Positions 1 to 12,235 of a DNA stretch of 64,000 nt are shown piece after piece. This DNA comes from Thiomonas intermedia (lineage in GTDB: Bacteria > Pseudomonadota > Gammaproteobacteria > Burkholderiales > Burkholderiaceae_C). Position 1 is the stretch's first letter. Every line of letters starts with the position of its first letter. The translations under genes were made by a program, and so were the position numbers. Location of the stretch: positions 68,471-132,470 of the forward strand of contig DZDA01000001.1 of the NCBI GenBank assembly GCA_022730375.1. Direction: 5' to 3'. Below the pieces are notes generated by a model. It was given only the letters and a program-made list of their open reading frames with translations. It was not told the origin of the DNA and ran no database searches.

Positions 1-361
<361 letters not shown>

Positions 362-649
362 TCAAACGCCCTGCACGGCGGTCATGCGCATGGTGGCCGC
401 ACCAGCGCGCGCCTGCCGCGCCAGCAGATACTCGGCGCTGTCGTAGAAACTGCGCGCCGCCGCCATGTCGGGAAACTTCAGCAGCACGATGCGAGTAGGC
501 GACCAGTCGCCTTCGAGCACCTCGACCGCGCCGCCGCGGATGCAGACCTCCGCGCCATGCGCTTCGATGGCCTGCGAGGACAGCACCTTGTATTGCTCGT
601 ACTGCTGGGGGTCGGTCACATCGACGTTGGCGATGATGTAAGCGCTCAT
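362..649 (-). CDS. DUF1330 family protein
   Basis: A 95-residue cytoplasmic protein matching the small DUF1330 family (dimeric alpha-beta barrel fold). Visible features are the start MSAYIIANVDVTDPQQYEQY, a central stretch ending in RIVLLKFPD and the AARSFYDSAEY segment, all typical of the family. No catalytic function is established. It sits between kdsA (7 bp upstream) and eno and is probably cotranscribed with them. The small family size and the conserved place beside kdsA and eno in related bacteria make the call firm, while its role is unknown. Confidence 0.85.
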   Translation of the reverse strand: MSAYIIANVDVTDPQQYEQYKVLSSQAIEAHGAEVCIRGGAVEVLEGDWSPTRIVLLKFPDMAAARSFYDSAEYLLARQARAGAATMRMTAVQGV

Positions 650-656
650 GATGGAG

Positions 657-1523
657 TCAGCTGAAGTGGGTTTCGAGGAAGCCGCGGCGCTTGACTGCGG
701 CGTCGATGTCTTTGAGGCTTTCGAGCAGGGCGCGCATGTGGTGCAGCGGTACGGCGTTGGGGCCGTCGCTCAGCGCCTTGGCCGGATCGGGGTGGGTCTC
801 CATGAATACGCCCGAGACACCCGCGGCAATGGCCGCGCGGGCGAGCACCGGCACGAATTCGCGCTGTCCGCCGGAACTCGTGCCTTGCCCGCCGGGCAAC
901 TGCACCGAATGGGTGGCATCGAACACAACCGGGCTCTGGGTTTCGCGCATGATGGCCAACGAGCGCATGTCGGAGACCAGATTGTTGTAGCCAAAGCTCA
1001 CGCCGCGCTCGCAAGCCATGAACAAGGTGTCGGGATGTCCGGCCTGCACGGCGGCGGCGCGCGCTTTGGTGATGACATTTTTCATGTCGCCCGGCGCGAG
1101 AAACTGGCCCTTCTTTATATTGACCGGCTTGCCCAGGCTGCTGACCGCATGAATGAAGTCGGTCTGGCGGCAGAGGAAGGCCGGCGTCTGCAGCACATCG
1201 ACGATCTCGGCCACGCGCGGGGCCTCTTCGGCGGTGTGCACATCAGTGAGAACGGGCACGCCGATGTCGCGCCGCACCTTGGCCAGAATCTCCAGGCCCT
1301 GCTCCAAACCGGGGCCGCGAAACGATGTGCCGCTCGAGCGATTGGCCTTGTCGTAGCTCGATTTGAAAATCAGCGGAATGTCGAGGGAACGGCAGATGTC
1401 GCGCAACTGCCCGGCCACATCCATTTGCAACTGCTCGGACTCGACCACGCAAGGGCCGCTGATGAGAAAGAACGGCTGATCGAGGCCGACGGGAAATCCG
1501 CAAAGGGTTTGTGGAGTGGGCAT
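657..1523 (-). CDS. kdsA: 3-deoxy-8-phosphooctulonate synthase (Kdo-8-P synthase)
   Basis: Condenses phosphoenolpyruvate with arabinose 5-phosphate to Kdo 8-phosphate, the first committed step to the Kdo sugar of lipopolysaccharide. At 288 residues it has the usual family length. Visible motifs are ISGPCVVES near residue 25, [12 protein letters not shown] near 55 and [11 protein letters not shown] near the C-terminus. A cysteine in the GPCVVES segment, where the E. coli enzyme has asparagine, suggests the metal-dependent class; this is inference from known family differences. It follows pyrG by 15 bp and is presumably in the same transcript. Confidence 0.97.
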   Translation of the reverse strand: MPTPQTLCGFPVGLDQPFFLISGPCVVESEQLQMDVAGQLRDICRSLDIPLIFKSSYDKANRSSGTSFRGPGLEQGLEILAKVRRDIGVPVLTDVHTAEEAPRVAEIVDVLQTPAFLCRQTDFIHAVSSLGKPVNIKKGQFLAPGDMKNVITKARAAAVQAGHPDTLFMACERGVSFGYNNLVSDMRSLAIMRETQSPVVFDATHSVQLPGGQGTSSGGQREFVPVLARAAIAAGVSGVFMETHPDPAKALSDGPNAVPLHHMRALLESLKDIDAAVKRRGFLETHFS

Positions 1524-1538
1524 GGTGTGGCGTTCGGG

Positions 1539-4068
<2,530 letters not shown>

Positions 4069-4084
4069 GGCGCCGTACCCGGAA

Positions 4085-4534
4085 TCAGGCGCTGCTGAGC
4101 AGGGCTTTGGCGCGGGCTGCAGCCAGGGCCATGTCGGCGCGACCGGCGAGCTGCGCCTTGAGCGGGCCCATGAGCTTGCCCAAATCCTGCGCGCCGCTGG
4201 CGCCGGTTTGCGCCATCAGCGCGCGGATTTCGGCGTCAATAGCGGCGGCGTCCAGGCGTGCGGGCAGATAGCGCTCGAGAACGACGATCTCGGCGGCCTC
4301 TTTATCCACCAGATCCTGGCGTCCGGCCGGGGTGAATTGCGCAATGGCGTCGCGGCGTTGCTTGATCATTTTGTCGATGATCGCCACGATGGCCGGGTCG
4401 TCCAACTCGATGCGCTCGTCGACTTCCTTTTGCTTCATCGCGGCCATCAACAGGCGAATGGCGCCAAGCAGTGGCGCGTCTTTGGCGCGCATCGCGGCCT
4501 TCATGTCATCCTGAATACGGTCTTTGATTGTCAT
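4085..4534 (-). CDS. GatB/YqeY domain protein
   Basis: A 149-residue protein made up almost only of the YqeY domain, which is also found at the C-terminus of GatB, the tRNA-dependent amidotransferase subunit. The start MTIKDRIQDDMKAAMRAKD and the helical repeat pattern are typical. Stand-alone YqeY proteins have no proven reaction. In Burkholderiales this gene often lies between rpsU and dnaG-rpoD; here rpsU precedes it, but dnaG and rpoD do not follow. A terminator-like hairpin lies between rpsU and its start codon, only about 15 bp upstream. Confidence 0.92.
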   Translation of the reverse strand: MTIKDRIQDDMKAAMRAKDAPLLGAIRLLMAAMKQKEVDERIELDDPAIVAIIDKMIKQRRDAIAQFTPAGRQDLVDKEAAEIVVLERYLPARLDAAAIDAEIRALMAQTGASGAQDLGKLMGPLKAQLAGRADMALAAARAKALLSSA

Positions 4535-4548
4535 GGTGGGTCCAATGC

Positions 4549-4574
4549 AAAAAGCCCGCAGCGATGGGCGGGCT
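4549..4574 (-). terminator. Rho-independent terminator after rpsU
   Basis: Read on the minus strand there is a 7-bp stem AGCCCGC / GCGGGCT with a loop of about 8 nt, followed directly by TTTTT. It lies 125 bp after the rpsU stop and immediately before the YqeY gene, so it would separate or attenuate the two genes. Confidence 0.7.
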
Positions 4575-4656
4575 ATGAGGCGAGCTGCAGATGCGCGTTG
4601 CTGCGGTGCGCATTCCGTTGCGGGCGCCAGACAAAACAGCAGTCAGCGCGCGGAAA

Positions 4657-4689
4657 CGAAAGATCAGCGAAAGATCAGCGAAAGATCAG
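4657..4689. repeat. Three tandem copies of an 11-mer
   Basis: CGAAAGATCAG occurs three times in a row with no mismatch (4657-4667, 4668-4678, 4679-4689), in the non-coding stretch just downstream of rpsU. Its function is unknown; it could be a slippage-prone microsatellite. Confidence 0.9.
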
Positions 4690-4698
4690 GCGGGTGAA

Positions 4699-4911
4699 TC
4701 AGTATTTGCGCTCGGGCAGCGTTTGGCTGCGGATACGCTTGTAATGGCGCTTGACCGCTGCGGCCTTCTTGCGCTTGCGCTCTGCGGTCGGCTTTTCATA
4801 GAACTCGCGAGCGCGCAGTTCGGTGAGCAGGCCGAGTTTTTCGATGGTGCGCTTGAAGCGACGCAGTGCGACGTCGAACGGCTCGTTTTCTTTAACGCGA
4901 ATGGTGGTCAT
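4699..4911 (-). CDS. rpsU: 30S ribosomal protein S21 (bS21)
   Basis: A 70-residue basic ribosomal protein of the small subunit, needed for translation initiation in many Gram-negative bacteria. The start [20 protein letters not shown] and the basic helix [16 protein letters not shown] are diagnostic. It has its own promoter candidate (TTGTTG-17-TATAAT) and a leader of about 165 nt containing direct and inverted repeats. In E. coli the gene heads rpsU-dnaG-rpoD; here only a YqeY gene follows, after a terminator. Confidence 0.97.
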   Translation of the reverse strand: MTTIRVKENEPFDVALRRFKRTIEKLGLLTELRAREFYEKPTAERKRKKAAAVKRHYKRIRSQTLPERKY

Positions 4912-4949
4912 TGATGAACTTCAATCCAATGTAGGCAGGCCAGGCGGGT

Positions 4950-4973
4950 TTGTCGTACTGGTGTTGTCGTACT
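4950..4973. repeat. Direct repeat in the rpsU leader
   Basis: TTGTCGTACT is present at 4950-4959 and 4964-4973 (14-bp period). Next to it, GTCGTT-tc-AACGAC (4975-4988) can form a short hairpin. Both lie in the predicted 5' untranslated region of rpsU, which is transcribed on the minus strand. Confidence 0.75.
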
Positions 4974-5082
4974 AGTCGTTTCAACGACGCGGTTCAACTG
5001 CTTGGGTACTGGGCTGCGTGGGCCAAACTCGCAGCAGCCAAGCCTAGTGCGGCCTGCCGTGTCGAGGAGTAAAAATCTAAAG

Positions 5083-5111
5083 ATTATATGCCCTAATTTT
5101 GAAGGCAACAA
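5083..5111 (-). promoter_or_regulatory. Sigma-70-type promoter for rpsU
   Basis: On the minus strand TTGTTG (5106-5111) and TATAAT (5083-5088) are separated by 17 bp. They lie just past the stop codon of the YhiN-type gene and about 165 bp before the rpsU ATG. The -10 box is perfect and the -35 box is weak. Confidence 0.6.
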
Positions 5112-5132
5112 ATACCCAGCCGCAAGACGATA

Positions 5133-6371
5133 TCAGAGCGCCTGCGCACAGGCGGCGGCGGAACTCCAGGCCCACTGGAAGTTGTAGCCGCCAAGCCAGC
5201 CGGTGACGTCGACGACTTCGCCGATGAAATACAGCCCCGGGACATCCCTCGCCATGAGAGTCGATGACGAGAGTGCCCGGGTATCGATACCGCCGGCGGT
5301 GACCTCGGCTTTGCGCCAGCCCAGCGTGCCGCTCGGCAGCACGGGCCAGGCGTGCCAGTGCTGCCAGAGGGTTCGCAGCGCTTTGTCGCTGAAATCGGCC
5401 ATGCGACGGTCGGCGTCGCCGGTCTGTGCGCACAGGGCGTGGGCTAGGCGTTGCGGCAGGTGTTGGCTGAGTTCGCCTGCGAGGGTGCGGCGATTGCCCT
5501 GCTTGGATTGAATCCACGCCGCTTCGGAGACTTCGCCCATCAGGTTGATCCGTAGGGGTTTGCCCGCTTGCCAGTAAGTTGAGGCTTGCAGGATTGCCGG
5601 GCCGCTGAGTCCGCGGTGGGTAAACAACAGGTCTTCGCGGAAATTGACGGTGCGATGCTCGTAGTCCGTCTGAATGTCCACCTCGAGCGAGACGCCGCTG
5701 AGGTCGGCAAACGGGGCCCATAGCGCAGGGTCGAACGCCAACGGCGCCAGGGCAGGGCGGGGCGGTACGATCGGCAGGCCGAATTGCTCGGCGAGTTGGT
5801 AGCCAAACGGACTGGCGCCAATCTGCGGAATCGACAACCCTCCGGTGGCGACAACCAGGGCGCCAGCGCTCACCCAGCCTTTTGCGGTACGCACGCGAAA
5901 GCCGGGGGCGGCGGCTTCGACCGCTTCCACCGCGCACGGTTGCCAGTGCGTCACCTGGCCTGCGGCGCATTCTTCGAGCAGGGTGGTGATGAGTTGCTCT
6001 GCCGAGTCGTCGCAAAACAGCTGTCCCTTGTGTTTTTCGTGGAAGCCGATGCGGTGCTTGCGCAGCAGCGCGATGATGTCTTGCGGCCCGTATCGGGAGA
6101 GCGCCGATTTGCAGAAATGCGGGTTGCCTGACAGAAAATTTTCAGAACGCGTGTGCAGATTGGTGAAGTTGCTGCGCCCGCCGCCGGAGATGCGGATTTT
6201 CTCGGCGACCTTGGGCCAATGGTCGAGCAACAGCACGCGCCGCCCGCGTTGTCCGGCCAGCGCGGCGCAGAGCAGCCCGGCTGCGCCCGCGCCGATGATG
6301 ACGGCGTCGAAGCGGGGCTGATGAGGTGCGGGGGAGCGGAAGGTGGCTTGGAAGGCTAGACTGCCGGGCAT
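5133..6371 (-). CDS. YhiN/HI0933-type NAD(P)/FAD-dependent oxidoreductase
   Basis: A 412-residue flavoprotein of the HI0933 (YhiN) family, whose reaction is not established. It shows the dinucleotide-binding motif [11 protein letters not shown] near residue 22, the family signature [15 protein letters not shown] and a C-terminal [15 protein letters not shown] that closes the FAD site. The only ATG in the right place is at 6371; a GTG at 6428 would add 19 residues but would run into tsaD. With the ATG, its start codon and that of the divergent tsaD overlap in a single CATG. No clear ribosome binding site is visible. Confidence 0.9.
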   Translation of the reverse strand: MPGSLAFQATFRSPAPHQPRFDAVIIGAGAAGLLCAALAGQRGRRVLLLDHWPKVAEKIRISGGGRSNFTNLHTRSENFLSGNPHFCKSALSRYGPQDIIALLRKHRIGFHEKHKGQLFCDDSAEQLITTLLEECAAGQVTHWQPCAVEAVEAAAPGFRVRTAKGWVSAGALVVATGGLSIPQIGASPFGYQLAEQFGLPIVPPRPALAPLAFDPALWAPFADLSGVSLEVDIQTDYEHRTVNFREDLLFTHRGLSGPAILQASTYWQAGKPLRINLMGEVSEAAWIQSKQGNRRTLAGELSQHLPQRLAHALCAQTGDADRRMADFSDKALRTLWQHWHAWPVLPSGTLGWRKAEVTAGGIDTRALSSSTLMARDVPGLYFIGEVVDVTGWLGGYNFQWAWSSAAACAQAL

Positions 6372-7398
6372 GCTGGTTCTTGGAATTGAAACGTCGTGCG
6401 ATGAAACCGCCGCCGCACTGTACGACACCGATGCGGGGCTGCTCGGTCACGCCCTGCATTCGCAGGTCGATATGCATCAGGCCTATGGCGGGGTCGTACC
6501 TGAGCTGGCCTCGCGCGACCACATCCGCCGCCTTCTGCCTTTGACCGACCTGGCCCTAAAACAGGCGGGGGTGCTGCTGGATCAGGTGGACGCCATCGCT
6601 TACACCCGCGGGCCGGGGCTGGCGGGGGCGTTGCTGGTCGGGGCGGGCGTGGCCTCGGCTTTGGGCATGGCGCTGGGCAAGCCGTTGATCGGGGTTCATC
6701 ACCTCGAAGGGCATCTGTTGTCTCCCCTGCTTTCGAAGCAGCCGCCCACCTTCCCCTTCCTCGCGCTGCTGGTGTCTGGCGGGCACACCATGCTGCTCGA
6801 CGTGCAGGCCTTCGGTCAGTACACGCTGCTGGGCGAGACGGTCGATGATGCGGCCGGTGAGGCTTTCGACAAATCGGCGAAATTGCTCGGGCTGGGTTAT
6901 CCCGGCGGGCCGGAACTGGCCCGGCTCGCCGCCTTCGGCAATCCGGCCGCGTTTGATCTTCCGAGGCCGAAGATGCACAGCCCGGATCTCGACTTTTCGT
7001 TTGCCGGTCTGAAAACCGCCGTGCTCACGCAGGTGCGCGGCCTGGGCTCGAATCTGTGCGAACAGGCCCGGGCCGATCTGGCCGCGGCCGCGCAAGAAGC
7101 GATCACCGATGTGCTGGTGCACAAAACCGCGCGCGCGCTGCAAGCGACGGGAAGAAGGTCGGTGGTCGTCGCGGGAGGCGTGGGCGCGAACCGGCAATTA
7201 CGGGAGAAACTGGCCGCGACGCTGTCGGCGCGCGGTGTGGCGTTATTTTTTCCCGAGCTGGAATGGTGCACCGACAACGGCGCGATGATTGCCCTGGCCG
7301 GCGCCCTGCGCTTGCAGGCGCACCCCGAAGCGGCCCGTGCGGCCGGGCCGTTCGATGTGCTGCCGCGCTGGGATTTGACGCAGATCGGGTCGGCCTAA
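6370..7398 (+). CDS. tsaD: tRNA N6-adenosine threonylcarbamoyltransferase
   Basis: Transfers threonylcarbamoyl from threonylcarbamoyl-AMP to A37 of ANN-decoding tRNAs, working with TsaB and TsaE. The 342-residue product begins [19 protein letters not shown], the canonical TsaD start, and holds the metal-binding HHLEGH segment near residue 112 and the ASKH-fold motif [18 protein letters not shown] at 6343 would add nine residues and has a better-spaced GGAG-like sequence, but the family normally begins at MLVLGIETS. The divergent YhiN-type gene starts at the overlapping CATG. Confidence 0.96.
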   Translation: MLVLGIETSCDETAAALYDTDAGLLGHALHSQVDMHQAYGGVVPELASRDHIRRLLPLTDLALKQAGVLLDQVDAIAYTRGPGLAGALLVGAGVASALGMALGKPLIGVHHLEGHLLSPLLSKQPPTFPFLALLVSGGHTMLLDVQAFGQYTLLGETVDDAAGEAFDKSAKLLGLGYPGGPELARLAAFGNPAAFDLPRPKMHSPDLDFSFAGLKTAVLTQVRGLGSNLCEQARADLAAAAQEAITDVLVHKTARALQATGRRSVVVAGGVGANRQLREKLAATLSARGVALFFPELEWCTDNGAMIALAGALRLQAHPEAARAAGPFDVLPRWDLTQIGSA

Positions 7399-7424
7399 GA
7401 GCCGTTTCAGCTTAGTCGTTTGGC

Positions 7425-8192
7425 CTAGATTTCCCACACGCCTTGCGGCTGGAAGTCGCTGTCCTCGCCCTTGCTCGCCAGACCGCGGGCGTTGCACACC
7501 ACTCGCGAAGCGACTACCCGGTAGTCGTGCCGACAGTGCAGATGGCCGTGCAGCCACAGTGTGCTGTGCGCAATCAGATCGTCATAGGCGTTGCAGAAAC
7601 TCGCCGTCGAGGCGTTGACGGGATAGCGCGCGTCGTTGCTGCGCAGGCTGGGCGCGAAATGGGTGATGACCAGAGTGGCATCGTCCGCGTCTGAGAGATT
7701 GGCGGGATTGGTCAGTTGATCGCGCAACCAGTTACGGCAAAGCTGCCCCTCTTCTCGCAGTTCGGCCACGCCCATGGGCTTGTCGTGGCGTGTGGCGCAT
7801 TGCACCTGTTCGGCAAAGTAGCGGGCTGCGCGCATGCAGCGCTCGATGCCTTCGGCGCCGAACAGCTCGAAATCATTCCACAGCGTGGTACCTAGCACCC
7901 GGATGGTGCGTCCCTGGTGTTCGATTCGAGTCTGCTCGCGGTGCAGCATGGTGAAGCCCAGACGGTCGCAGCGCTCGCGCAGCGCGTCCAGGGTTTGATC
8001 AAAATCCTTGCGGTCGTGCTCGTGGTTGCCGGGCACGTAAATGACCGGTACGGGCCAGTCGCGGAACAGGTCGATCTGGGTGTGATGGGCGTCGATATCG
8101 CCCGCAAGAACCAACAGATCGGCATCGGGCGCGGGCTGAGGCGCGAAGGTCTCGGTTTCCAGATGCAGGTCGGAGAGAAGTTGAATGCGCAT
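7425..8192 (-). CDS. Metallophosphoesterase
   Basis: A 255-residue calcineurin-like phosphoesterase. The metal-ligand motifs appear in order: DLHLE near residue 8, LAGDIDAHH near 33, PGNHEHDRKD near 55, a mid-domain TLVITHFAPS and GHLHCRHDYR near the C-terminus. There is no signal peptide or membrane segment, so it is cytoplasmic. The substrate cannot be predicted. It is convergent with tsaD (26 bp between stops) and divergent from rpsO. Confidence 0.9.
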   Translation of the reverse strand: MRIQLLSDLHLETETFAPQPAPDADLLVLAGDIDAHHTQIDLFRDWPVPVIYVPGNHEHDRKDFDQTLDALRERCDRLGFTMLHREQTRIEHQGRTIRVLGTTLWNDFELFGAEGIERCMRAARYFAEQVQCATRHDKPMGVAELREEGQLCRNWLRDQLTNPANLSDADDATLVITHFAPSLRSNDARYPVNASTASFCNAYDDLIAHSTLWLHGHLHCRHDYRVVASRVVCNARGLASKGEDSDFQPQGVWEI

Positions 8193-8382
8193 GGCGCGGT
8201 GATCGGTGCGTTGATTGGTTTGTTAACGCACTGTAAACCGGTTCGCGTCGCTTGCCAGCGTCTATGGGCCAACAAAACGGGCGCGCCGTGAACAAATCCG
8301 CAGCGCGGGCGCGGGCGGGTTGCCTACAGGCTGTGCGGTGGCGCGCGAACCAAACGATTTCCGGGATTTCCGGGATCTGATT

Positions 8383-8411
8383 TTCGGAGCGCCTCCGGTT
8401 CAGGCTAGAAT
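8383..8411 (+). promoter_or_regulatory. Possible rpsO promoter
   Basis: TAGAAT (8406-8411) matches a -10 box in 5 of 6 positions and is 17 bp downstream of TTCGGA, a poor -35 match. It lies 71 bp before the rpsO ATG. A tandem ATTTCCGGG duplication lies just upstream. Weak evidence. Confidence 0.35.
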
Positions 8412-8482
8412 GAGCGGCTTTTCACCTTCACGGCGCGGAATGGTTTCTTCTGCGTTCGCGTGTTCTCTACAAGGAAACTGAC

Positions 8483-8752
8483 ATGTCTGTTGCAGAAATC
8501 AACAAGGCGCAAATCGTCGCCGACAATGCCCGTGGTACGGGCGATACCGGATCTCCCGAAGTGCAGGTCGCTTTGCTGACCGCGCGCATCAACGACTTGA
8601 CCGGTCACTTCAAGACGCATGCCAAAGACCATCATGGTCGTCGCGGCCTGCTCAAGATGGTGAGCCGCCGTCGCAAGTTGCTCGACTACCTGAAAGACAA
8701 GGACGCTGATCGTTATCGCGCCCTGATCGCCAAGCTCAGCCTGCGCAAGTAA
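8483..8752 (+). CDS. rpsO: 30S ribosomal protein S15 (uS15)
   Basis: An 89-residue small-subunit protein that binds the 16S rRNA central domain. The start [20 protein letters not shown] and the conserved [20 protein letters not shown] block are typical. AAGGA precedes the ATG by a few bases. The rpsO-pnp order is conserved in proteobacteria. A strong terminator follows directly, so pnp is expressed by read-through, after processing, or from its own promoter. Confidence 0.98.
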   Translation: MSVAEINKAQIVADNARGTGDTGSPEVQVALLTARINDLTGHFKTHAKDHHGRRGLLKMVSRRRKLLDYLKDKDADRYRALIAKLSLRK

Positions 8753-8768
8753 GGGTCTGCTTTGCAAG

Positions 8769-8805
8769 AACGCCTGTGTGAGTTTGTCGGCACAGGCGTT
8801 TTTTG
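8769..8805 (+). terminator. Rho-independent terminator after rpsO
   Basis: A perfect 10-bp stem AACGCCTGTG / CACAGGCGTT with a 12-nt loop is followed by a run of T residues, 17 bp after the rpsO stop codon. Confidence 0.9.
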
Positions 8806-8891
8806 TATGGGCGTTGTGGTTTGCAAGGTTTGAAGCGTCGCGCCTCTGGTGGGGTGCGGCGTGGGTTTCAAGGGGGCGGTGTGACCCGTGT

Positions 8892-8932
8892 CATTCCACC
8901 GACGCGCCGGATGGCCGGGCGTCGCTGGAATG
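8892..8932 (+). promoter_or_regulatory. Long hairpin in the pnp leader (distal)
   Basis: CATTCCACCGACGCGCC pairs with GGGCGTCGCTGGAATG through about 15 bp, with one mismatch and one bulge. There is no T tract, so it is not a simple terminator. It lies in the rpsO-pnp spacer, where E. coli has an RNase III-cleaved stem used for pnp autoregulation. Confidence 0.7.
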
Positions 8933-8970
8933 GCATCACTCCGCCAGGTTTTTAACGGGCGCTGCTCGTG

Positions 8971-9000
8971 GCGATCTTCGACCCTCAGGACGAAGATCGC
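8971..9000 (+). promoter_or_regulatory. Perfect 10-bp hairpin just before pnp
   Basis: GCGATCTTCG and CGAAGATCGC form a perfect stem with a 10-nt loop, ending 27 bp before the pnp ATG. With the hairpin at 8892-8932 it makes a tandem pair of structures in the leader. Confidence 0.75.
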
Positions 9001-9027
9001 AGTTGCGCCTTGATCAAGGAGTTTGCC

Positions 9028-11202
9028 ATGTTCAACAAAGTCGTCAAAACCTTCCAGTGGGGACGCCATCAAGTCACGATGGAAACGGGCGAGATTGCGC
9101 GCCAGGCCAGCGGTGCCGTGCTGCTCAATATGGACGATACCGTGGTGCTCGCCACGGTGGTGGGCGCGCGTACGGCCAAGGCGGGGCAGGATTTTTTCCC
9201 CCTGACCGTCGATTACATCGAGAAGACCTATGCGGCGGGCCGCATTCCCGGTGGCTTTTTCAAGCGGGAAGGCCGCCCCAGCGAGAACGAAACGCTGACC
9301 TCGCGTTTGATCGACCGCCCGATTCGTCCTTTGTTTCCTGAGGGGTATTTCAACGAGGTTCAGGTGGTGGTGCATGTGCTGTCCATCAACCCGGAGGTCG
9401 AGGCGGATATTCCGGCCCTGCTGGCTTCAAGCGCCGCGCTGGCGGTGTCCGGCTTGCCGTTCAATGGTCCGGTGGGCGCTGCCCGCGTGGGTTATGTCAA
9501 CGGCAGCTATGTGCTCAACCCCAGCCGCGCCGAACTGGCCGACAGCCGCCTTGAACTGGTGGTGGCGGGTACGGAATCGGCCGTGCTGATGGTCGAGAGC
9601 GAGGCCGATCAGTTGTCTGAAGAGGTCATGCTCGAAGCCGTGATGTTCGGCCATGCGCAGTTCCAGACGGCGATCAACGCCATCCACGAGTTGGTGCGCG
9701 ATGGCGGCAAACCCGCCTGGGACTGGGCCGCGCCCGAGAAAGATCAGGCACTGATCGACCGCATTCAGGCACTGGCCGGTGACGATATTCGCGCCGCCTA
9801 CAAAATCACCCAGAAGCAGGCGCGCACGCAGGCCTTGCGCGAAGCGACGGCCAAGGTGCATGCCGGTTTGGCCGAGGCGGGCATCGAGGCCGATGGGTTG
9901 AAGGTCGATCCGGCCAAGGTCGACGGCATTCTCTTCGACATGGAAGCGCGTATCGTGCGCGACCAGATTCTCGCGGGCGAGCCGCGCATCGATGGTCGCG
10001 ATACCCGCACCGTGCGTCCTTTGAGCATCCGTACTTCGGTGTTGCCGCGCACGCATGGCAGCGCGCTGTTCACCCGCGGTGAAACCCAGGCGCTGGCCGT
10101 GGCCACGCTGGGCACCGACCAGGATGCGCAGATCATCGATGCGCTGTCCGGCGAATACCGCGACCGCTTCCTGCTGCACTACAACATGCCGCCGTTCGCC
10201 ACGGGCGAGACGGGCCGCGTGGGCACGCCCAAGCGCCGCGAAATCGGCCACGGCCGCCTGGCCAAGCGTGCGCTGCTGGCGGTGCTGCCGAAAAAAGAAG
10301 ACTTCGCCTACACCATGCGCGTGGTGTCGGAGGTGACCGAGTCGAACGGTTCGTCGTCCATGGCGTCGGTGTGCGGCGGCTGCCTGGCGCTGCTCGACGC
10401 GGGTGTGCCGCTGAAGGCGCATGTGGCCGGTATCGCCATGGGCCTGATCAAGGAAGGCAACCGCTTTGCGGTGCTGACCGACATTCTCGGCGACGAAGAT
10501 CACCTCGGCGACATGGACTTCAAGGTGGCCGGCTCGGCCTCGGGCGTGACCGCGCTGCAGATGGACATCAAGATTCAGGGCATCACCCGCGAGATCATGC
10601 AGGTGGCGCTGGCACAGGCGCGCGAGGCGCGCATGCACATCCTGGGCGTCATGCAGCAGGAAGTCGGCGGTGCGCGTGAAGAGGTTTCGCAGTTCGCTCC
10701 GCGTCTCTATACCCTGAAGATCAATCCCGAGCGCATCCGAGACGTCATCGGCAAGGGCGGCGCCACCATTCGCGCGCTCACCGAAGAAACCGGCACGCAG
10801 ATCAATATCGGCGAGGACGGCACCATCACCATCGCCTCGACCGACGCCGACAAGGCCGCGATCGCCAAGCAGCGCATCATCGACCTCACCGCCGAAGTGG
10901 AAGTGGGTCAGGTGTATGACGGCGCCGTGGTCAAGATTCTCGATTTCGGCGCGCTGGTGAACGTGCTGCCGGGCAAGGACGGTCTGCTGCACATCTCGCA
11001 GATCGCCAACGAGCGCATCAACAAGGTGAGCGACTTCCTGCAAGAGGGCCAGAAGGTGCGCGTCAAGGTCATCGAGACGGATGACAAGGGCCGCTTCCGT
11101 CTGTCGATCAAGGCACTGCTGGGTGAGGAACTGGAAGCAGCACTTGCGCAGCCGGTCGTGGCGCCCGCTGCCGCTGATGCCGACCTTGAGCCGGGCGTCT
11201 GA
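9028..11202 (+). CDS. pnp: Polyribonucleotide nucleotidyltransferase (PNPase)
   Basis: 3'-to-5' phosphorolytic exoribonuclease and degradosome component. The 724-residue product shows two RNase PH core domains (about 10-230 and 310-550), the second with the [11 protein letters not shown] and [12 protein letters not shown]-type regions, followed by a KH domain ([21 protein letters not shown], about 560-620) and an S1 domain ([19 protein letters not shown], about 625-695). ATG 9028 is chosen because AAGGA precedes it and [12 protein letters not shown] is the usual start; an upstream in-frame codon would add 20 non-conserved residues. Two hairpins in its leader suggest RNase III/PNPase feedback. 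Confidence 0.98.
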   Translation: MFNKVVKTFQWGRHQVTMETGEIARQASGAVLLNMDDTVVLATVVGARTAKAGQDFFPLTVDYIEKTYAAGRIPGGFFKREGRPSENETLTSRLIDRPIRPLFPEGYFNEVQVVVHVLSINPEVEADIPALLASSAALAVSGLPFNGPVGAARVGYVNGSYVLNPSRAELADSRLELVVAGTESAVLMVESEADQLSEEVMLEAVMFGHAQFQTAINAIHELVRDGGKPAWDWAAPEKDQALIDRIQALAGDDIRAAYKITQKQARTQALREATAKVHAGLAEAGIEADGLKVDPAKVDGILFDMEARIVRDQILAGEPRIDGRDTRTVRPLSIRTSVLPRTHGSALFTRGETQALAVATLGTDQDAQIIDALSGEYRDRFLLHYNMPPFATGETGRVGTPKRREIGHGRLAKRALLAVLPKKEDFAYTMRVVSEVTESNGSSSMASVCGGCLALLDAGVPLKAHVAGIAMGLIKEGNRFAVLTDILGDEDHLGDMDFKVAGSASGVTALQMDIKIQGITREIMQVALAQAREARMHILGVMQQEVGGAREEVSQFAPRLYTLKINPERIRDVIGKGGATIRALTEETGTQINIGEDGTITIASTDADKAAIAKQRIIDLTAEVEVGQVYDGAVVKILDFGALVNVLPGKDGLLHISQIANERINKVSDFLQEGQKVRVKVIETDDKGRFRLSIKALLGEELEAALAQPVVAPAAADADLEPGV

Positions 11203-11216
11203 TCGCTACGGGTTTC

Positions 11217-12197
11217 ATGCGCGCCATCGAAATCTCCCAGCCCGGCGGACCTGAAGTCCTGCGTCTTTGCGAGCGGCCGATGCCGCAAGCAGGCGCGGGC
11301 GAGGTTTTGCTGCGCGTGCGAGCGTTCGGCGTCAACCGGCCCGATGCCTTGCAGCGGCGCGGTCTGTATCCGCCGCCTGCGGGTGCGCCCGACCTTCCGG
11401 GGCTGGAGGTCTGCGGCGAAATCGTCTCGGGCGATCTGGCGGGAACTGATTTGCACCAGGGCGATATCGTCTGTGCGCTCGTCGCCGGGGGTGGCTACGC
11501 CGAATATTGCGTGGCTCCCACTGGCCAGTGCCTGCCCTTGCCGGGCGGGCTGAGTGCGGAGGAGGGCGCTGCCCTGCCGGAAACCGCGTTTACCGTCTGG
11601 CACAACGTGTTCGAGCGTGGACACTTGCAAACCGGTGAGATGTTGCTGGTGCAGGGGGGTAGCAGCGGCATCGGCACGATGGCCATTCAACTGGCTGCGG
11701 CCAGCGGCGCACGCGTCATCGCCACAGCCGGCTCAGACGAAAAATGTGCCGCCTGCATCAAACTCGGCGCGGAACTGGCCATCAACTATCGCACGCAGGA
11801 TTTTGTCGAGGCCATACAGGCGCACACAGCAGAGCGTGGCGCCGACGTCATTCTGGACATGGTGGCGGGCAGCTATCTCGCCCGTGAGCAGCGTTGCCTC
11901 GCCGAAGAGGGACGGCTCGTGGTCATCGCCGTGCAGGGGGGCATGAAGGCTGAAATCGATGCCGGTCTGCTGATGCGCAGGCGCCAGACCCTCACCGGCT
12001 CGACTTTGCGCGCTCGCAGCGTGGCCTTCAAGAGCGCCGTTGCGCAGGCCTTGCAAAAAACGGTTTGGCCCTGGATCGAGCAAGGTCGTGTGCGACCTGT
12101 GATCGACGCCGTATTCCCCGCCGAGGAAATCGTGCAGGTGCACCAGCGCATGGAGCAAGGGCAACACATTGGCAAACTCGTGCTGCGCTGGTCTTGA
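11217..12197 (+). CDS. NAD(P)H-quinone oxidoreductase, zeta-crystallin/PIG3 type
   Basis: A 326-residue medium-chain dehydrogenase/reductase without the zinc ligands of alcohol dehydrogenases. The N-terminus [17 protein letters not shown], the motif [17 protein letters not shown] and the nucleotide-binding [17 protein letters not shown] near residue 145 place it in the PIG3-like quinone oxidoreductase group. It would reduce quinones or related carbonyls with NADPH in the cytoplasm; the natural substrate is unknown. It lies 14 bp after pnp and 38 bp before tpiA, and cotranscription is likely. Confidence 0.9.
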   Translation: MRAIEISQPGGPEVLRLCERPMPQAGAGEVLLRVRAFGVNRPDALQRRGLYPPPAGAPDLPGLEVCGEIVSGDLAGTDLHQGDIVCALVAGGGYAEYCVAPTGQCLPLPGGLSAEEGAALPETAFTVWHNVFERGHLQTGEMLLVQGGSSGIGTMAIQLAAASGARVIATAGSDEKCAACIKLGAELAINYRTQDFVEAIQAHTAERGADVILDMVAGSYLAREQRCLAEEGRLVVIAVQGGMKAEIDAGLLMRRRQTLTGSTLRARSVAFKSAVAQALQKTVWPWIEQGRVRPVIDAVFPAEEIVQVHQRMEQGQHIGKLVLRWS

Positions 12198-12235
12198 GCC
12201 GCGCGCCACAAAACGACATCAGACAGGAGCAAAGC

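Noticed and set aside
4657-4689. Tandem repeat considered as a CRISPR remnant
   Set aside because: Copies are directly adjacent, only 11 bp and lack spacers.
9427-11043. A 538-codon open frame antisense to pnp
   Set aside because: Same explanation: a shadow of a GC-rich conserved gene, with a histidine- and arginine-rich translation resembling no family.
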